From contig JAPVLO010000146.1 in the NCBI GenBank assembly GCA_027257055.1, forward strand, positions 2,790,001-2,854,000: a stretch of DNA of 64,000 nt, written 5' to 3'. Both the position numbers and the translations under genes were made by a program. Below, in pieces: positions 23,570-36,599 of this stretch. The notes under the pieces were generated by a model. It was given only the letters and a program-made list of their open reading frames with translations, was not told the DNA's origin and ran no database searches. Each line of letters begins with the position of its first letter. Within the stretch, counting starts at the first letter, position 1. The DNA is from Cephalopachus bancanus (Eukaryota > Chordata > Mammalia > Primates > Tarsiidae).

Positions 23570-25910
23570 GCTACCTGCCAAGAATGTTTGTATTTCATGT
23601 TTGGTTGAGTGTGAGTATCCTCCATTCTCTGACCTGGTGGGAGTAAACACTCTGTACTTATTCAGTCTGAGTCCTTGAAATGGGAAAGAGTTAGATTTTT
23701 ATTTTCAGCGTATTTCAACAGTGATATATTTTCATGTTGTGGTTGTGGTTGTGGAAATAAAAAACAGGGTAAGCCCTCTTTGAAAGCAAGAAACGTTCCA
23801 TATGGAAACGACCCTTCTTAGATAAAATAAGTGAGGAATGCAGATTGGTTCAGACATCAGGAAAAGAGATTCTTAATCTGCTGATTTGGGGAGGGCATAA
23901 ATATCTTCACTTAGTGTCTATTTATCATGCTTACTTTTTATGTTGCACTTCAAGGACAATGAGGAAGATTCCTGACAGCATTCACTTGCATTAGAATGGC
24001 CTTTTAAGGTCTAACAAAATACAGATATTGCTGATCAAGAAAATAAAGTTAATAAAAGATAATTATTGTGTTTCAGTGACTGTAGGAATATTGAGCTTGT
24101 TCATATGATATTCAAAAGTATTTGTGCCCTGTGTTTAGTAATGTGTAATATTAATCATGCAGCTTTTAAATGTTGCCAGTAACATTATAACGAGGCATTT
24201 TTTCAATTGAAATTCTGATTAAATGTAAATGTTGGTGTTAATTACACATTACTCAAGAAATAACAAAAATGAAACTCTAAATAATATATTTCTGTCTTGA
24301 TTTAAGCTACAAACAAAAACACCACCATAATAATTACTCAGACCACCACTTTCAGCATCTACTCTGTTTTTTCCATTTCATTAGTTATATTTTTCTCACA
24401 CTATTGTTCCATCTCTTTCTATCAAATCTTACATCTTTCAGCTCCTCCCTTTTACCAGCATAGCAATCATCAATCTCAGGTATTGATGTCATAGTAAAAA
24501 TATGCATCGAAACAAAAAGATTACTAATATAAAAGAGAACTGTTTTACTATGATTTGATGCACCAGATTTTATAATTATATAACTTAAGTAACATAACCT
24601 TATCTATAAATGCCTAATAAATATTCTTGGGACATTAAGGAATAAAAATAAATAAATTTTATCACCTGAAGGCAAAACAACTGCTTTTGTTGACCACTGT
24701 TTAAAGTCATTTTTTATATGTCTATCTGTTTATGATCACTATTAATTTTAAGCTCGAGTATAAGATGGAACTATTTTATGCTTTCTTTTTGTGGTTTTTT
24801 TTTTCATGTTTAAAGCTGTCTTTAACATTATCGTATTTAATAAAGCTACTGAGAAGTTTTTACCCTTGGAGGTACATGAAATAGCCAACTTTCTGTCTCC
24901 TGCAATTTAACCATTACCTTTTATTAAAATTTTCAGTTACTCTGTTGTGCCATATAAAAGACTTATAACTGTGGTTTGTGATGTATCAGCACAAAAAATT
25001 GTGAGTTTAGGAGTTATCTTTTCTCTTCTGAGAAGATGGTTTCCCCTATATTTTCCTCTATCACGTGACTTTATCGCCACAGTCATTACAACAGGAAAGA
25101 AAACAATCAGATGTGTGTCTGCATTTACCATGAACAAGCCAAGTGACTGTCTTTACCTAAAGGACCCTTATTAGCCATAATAAGAAGTTTAATCAGCTAT
25201 ATGATATCCTCATGGGTCACAAATTTGATTATTTTTTAAAATTGATACTCAGAAAAAGAGATAAACTCAACAAAAATATAGGGCACTAAGATCATACAAA
25301 AAATCTTATAAGCTTTATGTATACCTTTCATTCACTCAGAATAATTAGCCTCGGTTCTAACAAACTTGATTATTTGGTTTTCTAATCTAATGCTGATTAG
25401 AACTAGCTACAGAAAGATCATATTGTTTAATTGGTTTCATGTAATATATATTGAAGATCTCTGTGTCATAAACATTCTTTTAAAACATGTTTTATAATGC
25501 ACAGAATTCAGTAATATGGATTTACAAATTTTGATATCAAAGTCTGCTGGCATTTAGACTGTTTTGTGATACTTCTCTTTTGATCAAACATTGTGATGGA
25601 TTTTGCTAAACACTGATTTTTGTCTTCAATTATTTCTTGTAAGATAAAGATCATGAAATTGAATTAATTGCTCTAAGTTTGGATAGTTTTAAAGCTTTTA
25701 GAAAATGTTTGAAGCATATTTCCAGATAGCTCTGTCATTATTTTTTCTTTTAAAAAATATTTTATTTTATTTTGTTTTTTATTTTAATGACTGTATAATA
25801 GTCCATTTTGAAAACTTAAATTATAGTAGTTAGTAATTTAACACCTTTGATTGCTTGTTGTCAACTACTATTATAAGAGCATAAAACTTGTTTTTTCATC
25901 TTAAAATGAC
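23570..25910. other. unassigned AT-rich intronic sequence
   Basis: No repeat, exon or RNA gene recognised. Confidence 0.5.
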
Positions 25911-25914
25911 CATT

Positions 25915-26030
25915 GTCATTTTTGTAATAGATGAGAAAGAGGAAGTGCAGGAAAATAAAGTGATTCACTCAAGGTCAAGGAAATAATATTACTGTGGAAC
26001 AAGAATTTGAACTCAGACAATCTAGAGTAA
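25915..26030 (-). repeat. MIR fragment
   Basis: 'GTAATAGATGAGAAAGAGGAAGTGCAGG ... TCACTCAAGGTCAAGG ... GAATTTGAACTCAGAC' follows antisense MIR. Confidence 0.65.
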
Positions 26031-26204
26031 TAGCAAATATTTAATAATAGACATGTTTAATGAACCCTTGAGTACATGTTTAAAATACATTATTTGACTC
26101 TAAATGAATGTTACTAAATTTGACACTCAGCTCTAAATATATTTAGATTTGTGATGCATTTTTATTGTGTGTACACTTTTGTTCTTAGTTTAGTCTACAG
26201 AGTA

Positions 26205-26206
<2 letters not shown>

Positions 26207-26252
<46 letters not shown>
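26207..26252 (+). repeat. (CA)23 microsatellite
   Basis: Uninterrupted CA dinucleotides, directly abutting a MIR piece. Confidence 0.98.
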
Positions 26253-26256
<4 letters not shown>

Positions 26257-26360
26257 TGGGATTTACATTAAGTAACTTGCCCAAGTCACACAATTAGTAA
26301 TTGGCAAAACAAGATTGAAGCTGACTTTATCTGAGTTATGTTTCCAGTGCCCAAACTCTG
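26253..26360 (-). repeat. MIR fragment
   Basis: 'TTAAGTAACTTGCCCAAGTCACACAATTAGTAATTGG' is the antisense MIR core; the CA array sits where the preceding MIR segment would be. Confidence 0.8.
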
Positions 26361-26639
26361 AACTTCCACACTTTAAGACCATTTGGGACATTTAGGTTCT
26401 TTATGATATATAAATATTAAAAAATGGCATTTGAATCAACACGTTTTGGATTATTTAATTAGTAGAGATTCCTGGACATGGAGATCCCTGTCAAAGTTGT
26501 AGGGATAATCTTAAGATCTACACAAATATTATTGGCAAATTATTCTGCAAGTGTGTGGCACCACATTGAGAACCAGCTTCTCCGGAGCCTTCACAGTAAA
26601 AATTAGGTTGAGATAGAGAGCAGGGGTAGGGTGGCTGCA

Positions 26640-27170
26640 GCAGTGAGGCTATCCGTGAGGAGATGACATTTGAACTCAAACTTGAAGGGTAAACTGAGTC
26701 AGTAGTGGTACAGTGTTTCAGGCAAAAGAAAGAACAAGTGCTATCACCCTAAATTGGGAATTAACTTTGAGGTTGGAAGAATTAAAAAAACGGCTAGATG
26801 TGCCAAGATCCTAGGGAGAAGGGGAGGAGTTTAAGTTTATCTCAAAGATGTTAGGAGGACCAGCTTCCAACTAGCCTTTTTGTAGGAGTTTGTGGGTCAT
26901 GATATGGATTTTGGGCTTCATACTAAGTATAGACGGAAGACATAAAAGCAGAAGAGCAATAAGGTGTAATTTATATCCTGTGACAAGAAATGGACTGTAG
27001 GGAGGTTGGAGTGTGTTCCTGGAGATTAGAAATCTGGCCACTTACATTAGCCTTGGTGAAAGGTAAAGGAGGCTCCAACTAGGGACACAAAAGTGGACAT
27101 GGGGAGAAGTAGCTTGAGTTATGTTTTAGGGGTGGAGCTTTGAAGGACTTGGCAGATTCGATGTGTACAT
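26640..27170 (-). repeat. L2 fragment
   Basis: 'GAGGAGATGACATTTGAACTCAAACTTGAAGG', 'TTTCAGGCAAAAGAAAGAACAAGTGC' and 'GGATTTTGGGCTTCATACTAAGTATAG' follow the antisense L2 order. Confidence 0.7.
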
Positions 27171-27234
27171 GAGAGAAAGAAAGGGATTGAACATGATTGC
27201 TCACGTTGGAACTTGAGAAAAACTGTTCGTTTAA

Positions 27235-27350
27235 TTGCTGTTGTCCTCACTAGATGTAACTTTCATGAGGGCAGGGACCTTTCTCCTTTATTCATTATGC
27301 TCTAGCACAAGACATGCTAAGCTACAGAGGAGGTGCCCTCAATTATTGTT
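27235..27350 (+). repeat. L2 3' end fragment
   Basis: 'CACTAGATGTAACTTTCATGAGGGCAGGGACC', 'ATTATGCTCTAGCACAAGACATG', 'CTCAATTATTGTTGAATAA': the L2 3' UTR in sense. Opposite orientation to the L2 piece 70 bp upstream, so a separate insertion or a rearrangement. Confidence 0.8.
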
Positions 27351-30163
27351 GAATAATTATTATAAAGCATTAGTACAGGATCTAAGTTATTTCCTGAATA
27401 CATTTCCCCTTATGTTTTATTTTTGATATTTTGACATTCACCTCTAAATATGTTTAGATTTGTGATGAATTTTTATTTTGATTTCTTATGTAGATTTGTG
27501 TCCATTTATTTATTGCTTTGTGATTCTTTTACTGTGTCAAAAATTTCACTCCCTGCTCAAAGGTTTAACTAATAATCAATATTTATTACTTTTTGTGCTT
27601 AATCCTTGAAAAGATCTGAAATTTATTTTTTAAATGAGGTGAAATAAGAAACTAAACTGATATTTTTCTAAATTGCTAACTAGTTAGTTCAACTTTAATT
27701 AATTCTTCCCTTTTGTTAAGTAGTGTCTTCATTGTATATTGAATTCTTATAAATAATAGTTTATTGCTAAATGTTTATTTTAGCAATATTTGTTATGGTA
27801 CCTGATAGTGTTTTATTATGATTTTATCCAATGTTTGGGATATGTGCACCTCTGGTATATATTAGGGTGGAACTATAATATTTGTTTGTAACTCTTAACT
27901 GTTTATTCCTCAGATGCTCTAGATGGTAGCCACCAGTCACATATGGATATTTAACTATAAATTAATGAAAATTAAGCACAATTAAAAATTCTGTCACATT
28001 GGCCCTGTTCCTAGTGATCAAAATAGCCGTCTGGGCTGGGTGGCCACTCTATGAGGCAATGCAGATTTAAAGAACATTTTCATCTGCATAGAAAGTTCTC
28101 TCAGTCAGTGCTGCTCTACACAATCACTTTTTCCAAATTTCTAAAAATTCCTCAAGGGCTTTTAAAAGTGAAGACCATGATATATTTCCTTTGAAGATCT
28201 TGGCATCACATAGACACAATTATACATTTTTTCTCCTGTTAAATTTTATGATTTTTAAAAAAATGCCATATATATTTTTTACTTTGTGAAATTTTTAAGA
28301 ATTCAGTAAGGACTTAATTATTTAATAATTATTTAGTGAATTTAAAATTCTTCCTTCAACCAGGTATTCTACTTACATGTATTAAAATAGAGTAAGCTTT
28401 TAAAGGAAAATCTTATGTTTTAATGTATTTCCAAGTTTGTTAACATAACATTCTGCTTGATTTAAGCATTGTTGTATTGGTTTTGCTCTTTTAATTTTAT
28501 TTACTCATGTTCACCATGATTTTACTAAGTTTTCACAGTTTTTTCTTACAATTTTTAAGGTAGTATAAGTTTTTATTCCTTCCCTGACCCTCCCCCCATA
28601 GAAATCTGTGAGTCTGCCTTCTCTAAGACATTCTTATGCATTAAGATGACTCTGTATATGCCTATCATGGCCTGCCAGGTGCATTTCATCATTTGCCTTT
28701 AAGGCATCTTATTTGTTTCACTCTGGAGTTTTACCAGTCATTTTGCTGCCTCTCCTAGGTACTCGGAAGTCAGACAACTAGTAAGAGGGGAAGCTAGTAT
28801 TTGAACCCCAAACTACCAAAGCTACATCACTTATCCATTTAAAAAAATACGTTGCTTTTAAGAACAATTTTAAGTTATTTTAAAACTACTAATCACACTG
28901 CATTGTAATAAATTTTCTTTATTGAGCTTTGAAATGCCTATTTTTGATCAGTGTTTGTAAATAGTTTGTTAATCCTTATAAAGATTTATTCTTTGTTTAT
29001 AGAAAATGGTATATAAGATCTAATTTTGTAAATATAGGTGTTAATTATAATGCTCAAATTCTCTATATCTTATTTATTCCCTCAATATGTCAATAATAAT
29101 TTGTTGATAATTTCCACTTAATAGTATTACTATTGTTTTGTTAATCAAGGAGCCATAACTTTCATTTGTTCATTTTTTAAATCTTATGTGATACTTATAT
29201 TGTCAGGGTTCCTATAATTTCCTTTTATGTCGTCAGATAATAATTTTCCTGTTTTCATTTGGAAACATCTTTAACATTTTAAGATAGTCATCTAATGGAA
29301 ATTAATATGCAATTGTATTCTAATCTTAAATTTGTTCAGTTAAACTTGTTCACTCTGTCATCTTAAATACTTCAGTCTGTTTTGGTGTTCCTGATTATTA
29401 TGCTTCAATTTTGTATTTTTTGAGTATATTATCACTTTGTGTTTTTATTGTCTTTTAACATATGATAGAAGTCCTACTAAGTGATGTCTTAAAGTATTGC
29501 CCAATTTGTCTTAAAAATTATTTTTATCTAATTATTAAAATTAAAATAGTTGAATCCCATTTTAGAGGGGAATGAAAATGGGGTGTCTGGTTTCTTTTCA
29601 TCCCAATTTCCCATTCTCTGTTAATCTAATCTATTTTTACTATGTTTGTTAAAATTTAGTTTCTCTTTTAATAAGTGTTGTCTAATATTTTATTTTGTTA
29701 ACTTTGCCCAACAAGCATGTAGACTCATCAGAATCCAACTTTTACCTGTAATTTGTCATTTTAAAAATTATGTTTAACAAGTTTCTTGTCCCCACAAATT
29801 AATTTTTAAGCACAGCTTTGGGTTCTTAATGGCTAATAATCTTTCCGAAATTGAGAATATATCTTTTAATAAGTTCTGCAGAAATGATATGATGTAGTCA
29901 CTGAGAACCAGCTGATCTGAGAATGTTTTGGTCAGCATTACATATAAATTTCAGAGCTAATTGAACATCATGTTCTTTCATAGCCTTTCCCTTGTGAAGT
30001 TAAGCTAGCTTTTGCTGTTTTTGTTTTTGTATTTTAAAAAATATGTATAAATTCTTAATATTATGAATACTGTGATCTCATCACTTTCTATTTTCTTATA
30101 ATTAGGATGATCTGTTGTTAGTGGGTTGCAGCTCTATTACTCAGTCTTCCATCATTTTCCATT
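27351..30163. other. unassigned AT-rich intronic sequence
   Basis: Very AT-rich, possibly including decayed LINE DNA I cannot place. A short MIR-like piece lies at 28745-28810 ('GTCAGACAACTAGTAAGAGGGGAAGCTAG'). 27430-27480 is about 90% identical to 26119-26169. Confidence 0.4.
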
Positions 30164-30180
30164 GCCATCTCTCATGTTTT

Positions 30181-30481
30181 TTGTTTTTTGTTTTTTTTTT
30201 TTTGAGTTGGAGTCTCACTCTGTCGCCCATACTGGAGTGCAGTGACCATTCCTGGCCACCGCAGCCTCGACCTGCCAGGCTCCGGCTTTCCTTCCGCCTC
30301 AGCCTTCCTAGTAGCCGGAATTACAGGCATGCGCTACCACGCCTGGCTGATTTTTTATTTTGTTTTATTGTAGAGATGAGGTCTCGCTGCCCAGGCGGGT
30401 CTCGAACCCGCGGGCTCAGGCAATCCACTCACCTCAGCCTCCCAAAGGCGCGGGATTACAGGCTGAGCCACCAAGCCCGGC
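30181..30481 (-). mobile_element. Alu-like SINE, lineage-specific type
   Basis: T/G tail, GAGTTGGAGTCTCACTCTGTCGCCC, GCCACCGCAGCCTCGACCTGCC, TTATTGTAGAGATGAGGTCTCGCTGCCC, GGCGCGGGATTACAGGCTGAGCC. Perfect direct repeats CATCTCTCATGTTTT at 30166-30180 and 30482-30496. It has the shorter 'CTCGCTGCCCAGGCGGG' form, shared with the 47-kb copy. Confidence 0.96.
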
Positions 30482-30496
30482 CATCTCTCATGTTTT

Positions 30497-33400
30497 AAAT
30501 GTAATTATTTTCTGCATTCTCATGCTGTTTCTCATCATTTGTCATCAGTATCAGTAATTCAATTTTTCTGCATCATCCAATGTACTATATATTTTTTGTG
30601 ATCATACTTTTTATTTGACTTATTGAGATGTTATTGTAACACACTTTTTAAAACCATATACTTAGTTTATTTGAAAGAATGTCTTCACAAATCTTACTGA
30701 AACTATGAAGTTGGTTTAAAAATGATAATTACATTTTATAAAGTAACAATTTGTGGGGGAGAAAGAAGAGGCTTTTCTTTTATAGTCATTAGCATACTGT
30801 TTATCTTATGTTCCAAATTTTTTTTCCATCTCTAATCCCCATTCCTAGTGCCCCTAAAATATTTATTTTTAGCAGAGTTATATCCTAACTCCAAAGAATC
30901 AATAGTTTTTAGCGCTTATTTCATCTCTTTAAACTTTGTCCTGAATGTTGTTTCCTTCTCCTTCTTAGAAATGAAGATGGCAAAGTTAGGATAGAGTGTC
31001 TAGGTTGGTTCCAGGCACAGATAGATACTCAGTCTATGCTGTTTTCTCTTTGTCTGTGAGAGTTCTTGGTGATATTTGTGACCTCTCTTGCATTGCACAG
31101 GGACCCAAATTGCCATATATGTGCACACACACATGTATGTATATAAGTATGCATGTATGTATATAGTCCTCAGTCCGAGGTTTTTACCACAAGTAGTAGA
31201 AAATAAAAAAATCCAGAGATGAGATCTGTATGATTTAGGAAGCTGAATGATAATCAGATTCTTCACAGAATTTGGAATACGTATGTGCTTTCATGTTCCT
31301 TGTGCAGTATTTTTTTTGCAGCCAGTTTTATTTTTGTTGTTGTTGTTGTTGGTTTTTAACTAGTATCTTCATTTCACTCAAATGTATTCTTAGGAGTGTA
31401 CCACTGTATAGTGGAGAAATATATATTTTGCTATCCAACCCATTTTAGAAATTTTGTCATTCCAACAGATTCATTCCTTTTTTTCTCTTTAATTTATTTA
31501 AGCTTTAATGGTTGAGTTAGTGATCTGCCACATTCTTTTATTTAATAAGTCTCATCACTTGATGATCCTAGATATATAAGACATTACTATACAAGAGAGG
31601 TTGCTTTTTAAAATTTTAACCTAGCACAGTCTGAATCTGAATTTTTCCTTGTGGATGTTTTTGTTGTCGATCTCTATAGTTTTAAATACCTGTTCCAAGT
31701 TTAGGACAACTCAGCTCATTTGGGTTATGTTAAATACAAACTATCTCTGACTTCCTTAATGAAGGAACTTTCTAGATTTTGCAACCTTCTCCAATGTACA
31801 TACTCATACACTTTGCACTTTATTCTCCATTTCATGTATTGCCTCTTTCAAAAGTTTGTGAAATTTTCAGTAGCTCTGTATGAAATTCTAGTGGATTTCT
31901 TGATAACATTTTAGATCTTTAACTTGTTAACAGCTCAGAAAAAGATCACATGTATCTGCTCCTTCACGGAAACTCCACATAGCAGGTCACTTATTGTAAA
32001 AGCAAATACAGATACAAACATTCAGGTAATAGTTTCCGGAACAATTTTAATTTTGAGCTGCCTCATTGGTGCCATAGTTAAGCCTCCAAGAGTTCTGGGA
32101 AGCATGATGTACTGGAATTCCCTCACAATTTTCTCCATGAACCAAATCTCCATATAAAACATGAGTAATTCTCAAGTGCAATGGATAAAATAAATGGTCA
32201 AATTGATATCATCTGTCTTTCCAGTTGTGGCAACAAGACTTTATGGAAAATGATGCTACATAATTACAGAGTCAAGTTTTCTATTGGAAGATATGCCATA
32301 GGCACCAGTAGGACAGGTGTTCTTGAGCAACATAGAATTAAAATAACAATATGACCCCACAGATTTACAGATGTGAGATAATGGTCTCCTTTTTTTTTAT
32401 GCCTGTCACATTGTTGGAGCAATGCCTTAACTCAGATTTGCTTTACTTGACCCTTCACACAGGTTTAGAAAACAGGTAATATGCTGATTTTGAGGTCCTA
32501 GCTCAGAGCTGCGGGATCTTTGAGAGTGGGGCTCACATTTTATCAATGCTTCATCATAAATTTAATACACATTAATGTTGATGTCCATAGTGGAAAATGA
32601 GAGGGTAAGACTTGGAACAAAGTAGAGACTAGCAGAACCAGTGATAGTCACTGTCATTTTCTTTTAGGAGTAGAGAGGAAGCCTATTCCTATATACCTTT
32701 GATACTTGAGCATAATGTTAGCCTGACTCTGAGACAGAATTCTGGGATGAGAAATATAGTGTCCTGGAGTGTGCTACTGAATAACAGGTGAATGAATATT
32801 TCTTTTTGCAGTCAGAAAGCGTAAAGTCACAACTGAGCATAGAGTGGGATTAGACTGAACGCTTTATTTAACGGTGAATGGAATCTATTAATTGATTTAA
32901 TTTTCTGCATTTGCTGGTAAGATTTACTTGCTTCTTGCTTATCTATTTCCAAGTCAAGACTAATATATTTTAAATGTATAAAAACAGGGAATGGATAGAC
33001 TGAAAGAGTGATTTTCTAAACAGTAGCAGAAAAATAATATCTGAACTAGAAAAAGATTATTAACACATAAAAATCAATGTATTTTGCTTCATGCTGTTAC
33101 ACTATGCTGGTTCTAGGTAATAGTGGTCTAATAGCAAAGCAAAATTGCAACACAGAACAACAATAAAAACCAAAAGCAAACTAAAAAAGAAAAACTATTA
33201 ATTCTTGTTTACGGCAACCTTTTATCTGAAAACAGGAAAACTTTTGTTTCTAGATTTGTTTCAGTTAGATGTATATGTCTGTTTCTGAGAGTTTAGGAAC
33301 CATGGATTTAAGAGCAACATGAATGAATGCTATCGAGGGTGCAGAACCCCCTGTACTAGTGACTGATACACTGCAAATTAGGCAAGTCTTGATGAATCTA

Positions 33401-35440
33401 ACATTCTGGAATTTTCTGTCTTGAGGAAAGGGATGTGCATAGTTTTGGTTCAAGCAAGAAAGGGTTATTTTGATTGAATAGCTGCTGATGAGGACCTTTC
33501 TAGGTCTTCATTAAGTAGACATTATTAAATCAACAATGAAATAAGAGCTTTGCAACTTATTCCTTCAATAGATTTAGTAAATGCTTTTGTACTCGTAAAT
33601 AGAAAATAAAATTCTATTTAATTGGAAAAGAAGCTACTAAACCTAATTTTCTTCCCACATATGATGCCATATATCAGGAGAGCATAGGTACGTGTCTCCT
33701 GGGGTTGGTGCAGGGTTTATGACAGGCGTCTTAGAGTACCCAAGTTGCCAGAGGAGACTTCATTTATGTGAGCTCTCCACCTTTTGGCTTACCCTATAAC
33801 TTTTGCTTGTAAAGATGCTTGCTTTTATTTCATTGTAGGCTTTGTTGCCAAAGGCAGGGATATTTTCTTTTTAAGGAGGCCCTTAGATGCCTCCTTCAGG
33901 TTGTAATCGCTGGAGCAGTGTGGGCGTGTGAGCTTTGTTATCACACACCCTGCTTACTCTCCTAATTCTCCAGAGAGTAAGTGTTCTTCTTAAAAATATA
34001 GCTCTAGCGAGTGCCTCTGTGTCTTTAGACATTCTTTTAATGTGCTAGTATAAAGTAAAAGTCTTTTTGAAGATATGTTTTATAGGGAAGTGCTTTCCAG
34101 AGCCTCTTGAGATGTTCACAAGTACTGAATAGAGGTGCCTTTATGGCGGTTTAATGACAACATAGAACACTTGTAAAAAAGTGCCGCATTGATATGTGTC
34201 CCAGGGCATGTTATAATTAGAGCGGATTGAATGTGTTGATTTTGTTTTCAACTCCACTAGCCCCGGCCCTTTTGTTTTGTTAGGGTTTTGCAACTTGAAA
34301 TCTGTTGGCGGTTTTTTTCATTCTCCGAAGATGAAAGAGATCTGTCAGACTGGAAATTTGGAAAATTACACATACACCTGTGAAATTAGGCAAATTCATA
34401 TAATAAAATTTGTATTTCAACCAATGTACGGAATCTACAACAATGCTTTGTTTTGTGTGGGGACTTTTTTTTTTTTTTTGTCTGGCTGTGCAAAGAACAT
34501 GTATGCAGGACTGTACAGGTTTTGAGAGAATATTCATCATTACTTAATGTGTCAAACACAAAAGGAGGGCCAATTGGCAGTGTTCCAGGAGCAGGAGGCC
34601 ACACCTATTTGTGAAAAATGGAACAGATTTCTATAGTTGCCCTCACTTTGACTATTTGACTCAAAGTGGTGGTGCTAGGACATGTATTTTGTGAGCCACA
34701 TATATGGGTTAACACTGAAGGTTGACCATGGTGCTACTTTATAAAATCCCATAGACCACACTTGGTTTGTACCCCAGCATAAGTATAATAAGGGAATTGG
34801 ATTGAGGAATGATGAGCAAGGGAACATGTGTAAGATCTGGCCAAGACATCTCCCGTCAAACTGATTGTCACTTATTGACTAGTCAGCTTTGACTAGCTGA
34901 GCATAGTACCCTTGCTCATGTCTCATGAAATGCTAGACCGTCCAACAGAACAGTTCTGCTGTTGTAAGGTTTTGGTTTTCAGGAGACTTAAGTAGCAGAT
35001 CATAATTTTTGAAAAATTGAGATTTTGTTTTTCTGACTTTCATACGGTAGCCAGACGGGGGGTTGGGGGGGGATTCTCTAGTAAAACAACATTCTGGTCA
35101 ATTCTTTGCATTACCCAGGACTCCTAGAGAGGTACTATTTGGGATCAGCCTGAAGTGGCTACAGGTCTATTCTACCCCAGAATCGTCTGAATTTTATTTG
35201 AGTACTTGCTGGACTCTCCAACGTTATTTGAAAGAGCGATTAGCTAGCACTGAAAAAGTAAACCTGACCTGTCACCTATCCGGCATTGTCCAGGTGAAAA
35301 GTGGTTTGATCACAGATCGTCAGCTGCAGTGCACAAATGTCTGTCCATAATTGAGGCCTGGAACCTGTATAAACTAAAAACTAGTGTGCTGTTTCTATTT
35401 AATGTCAATACTGCAACAAATACAATTTACAGTTACAAAG
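30497..35440. other. unassigned intronic sequence
   Basis: No gene or clear repeat. Minor items: a TTG tract at 31334-31350, GT/ATGT-rich 31118-31165, a T15 run near 34466, and G runs at 35057-35073. Open frames at 31000-31266, 34277-34604 and 35063-35350 have no recognisable domain. Confidence 0.45.
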
Positions 35441-35454
35441 TAACTTTGGATAGC

Positions 35455-35645
35455 ATTTGTATTCCAGCACAGTTCTCAAAGCACAAGTCAGAATCACCTA
35501 GAGAGTTTATTCAAAGATTGACGGCCCCACCCACAGAGTTCCTGCAATCAGTAGATCTGAGGCAGGGTCTGATAAAGACTGTATTTCTAACAAGTTCCCA
35601 GGTGATGCTAATGCTGCCAGTCCAGGGACCATTGTTTGCTGATCA
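35455..35645. mobile_element. MER5A-like hAT-Charlie non-autonomous element
   Basis: 'AGTTCTCAAAGCACAAGTCAGAATCACCTAGAGAG', 'GGCCCCACCCACAGAGTTCCTGCAATCAGTAGATCTGAGGC' and 'TTTCTAACAAGTTCCCAGGTGATGCTAATGCTGCCAGTCCAGGGACC' match the MER5A consensus along nearly its whole length. The final inverted-repeat end is eroded. Confidence 0.88.
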
Positions 35646-36280
35646 ACTACTTGTAATGAACCAATGAACGGCTTCATTTTGGAAGTAGTTATTTTTATTA
35701 ATTTTTGAAATGTCTCATCAATAATTAATTGTACAGGTAAAGAATCGCTTCAATAGGGCACAGTCTGAACAGGTGTTATTAAAATGGAGGATTTAAAAAA
35801 GAGAAACTGATCTATTTGATGAGATGTAGGTTAGATTCAAATTTTATTAGTGAAGAAGACAAAAATTTTTACATATACAGCAACCACAACCTGCTGTAAA
35901 ATTTTTTGTTGATTTTCTTCTCTAATTGGATATTTTCCTCCCAAAATCTTTGCAGTGAATTAATGCTTTCAGTTCCTGCATGTAGTCACTTTGTTGCCTA
36001 TAACACAAAGAAATGCATGATGAGTATTTTTTAAGAACCATCCTTATTTCATTTCTTATGAAACTGTTTCAGAACATTGGTTGCCAAAGCCCTTTGTAGT
36101 CATGATTTGGCTAGTGTATCTGTTGTCATTGTTGTTTTTAATCAACCTGTACAGTGTCTTTGATTTTCTCCAGCAAGAGAAACAAACATAAATTGGTTTT
36201 GGAGTCAAAGGACTCCATGGCTTATTTTCTTTATTCTTTTATATTTCTTTTTAAAAAATAACTTTCAAAAATCTCTACTC

Positions 36281-36579
36281 TTTTTTTTTTTTTTTTTTTT
36301 TTTTTGAGTTGGAGTCTCACTCTGTCGCCCAGACTGGAGTGCAGTGGCCACTCCCGGCTACCGCAGCCTCTACCTGCTGGGCTCCGACGATCCTTCCTCC
36401 TCAGCCTTCCGAGTAGCCGGAATTACAGGCATGAGCTACCACGCCCGGCTGACTTTTTGATTTATTGTAGAGATGAGGTCTCGCCACCCAGGCGGGTCTT
36501 GAACCCGCGGGCTCAGGCAATCCACTCACCTCAGCCTCCCAAAGGCGCGGGATTACAGGCTGAGCCACCGAGCCCAGCT
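36281..36579 (-). mobile_element. Alu-like SINE, lineage-specific type
   Basis: A 25-T tail at 36281-36305, GAGTTGGAGTCTCACTCTGTCGCCC, CTACCGCAGCCTCTACCTGCTGGGCTCC, 'CTCGCCACCCAGGCGGG', GAGCCACCGAGCCCAGC. Direct repeats AAATCTCTACTCTTT at 36269-36283 and 36580-36594. The long tail and low divergence suggest a young copy. Confidence 0.96.
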
Positions 36580-36599
36580 AAATCTCTACTCTTTAACTT

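Noticed and set aside
30115..30498. 127-residue open frame
   Set aside because: It lies within an antisense Alu-like SINE and shows the usual Alu-derived peptide wording; the similar frames at 3030-3338, 11995-12288, 18884-19129 and 36304-36606 are the same artefact.
35057..35073. G-quadruplex candidate
   Set aside because: Only two G runs (G6 and G8) close together; weaker than the 55-kb cluster and without further support.
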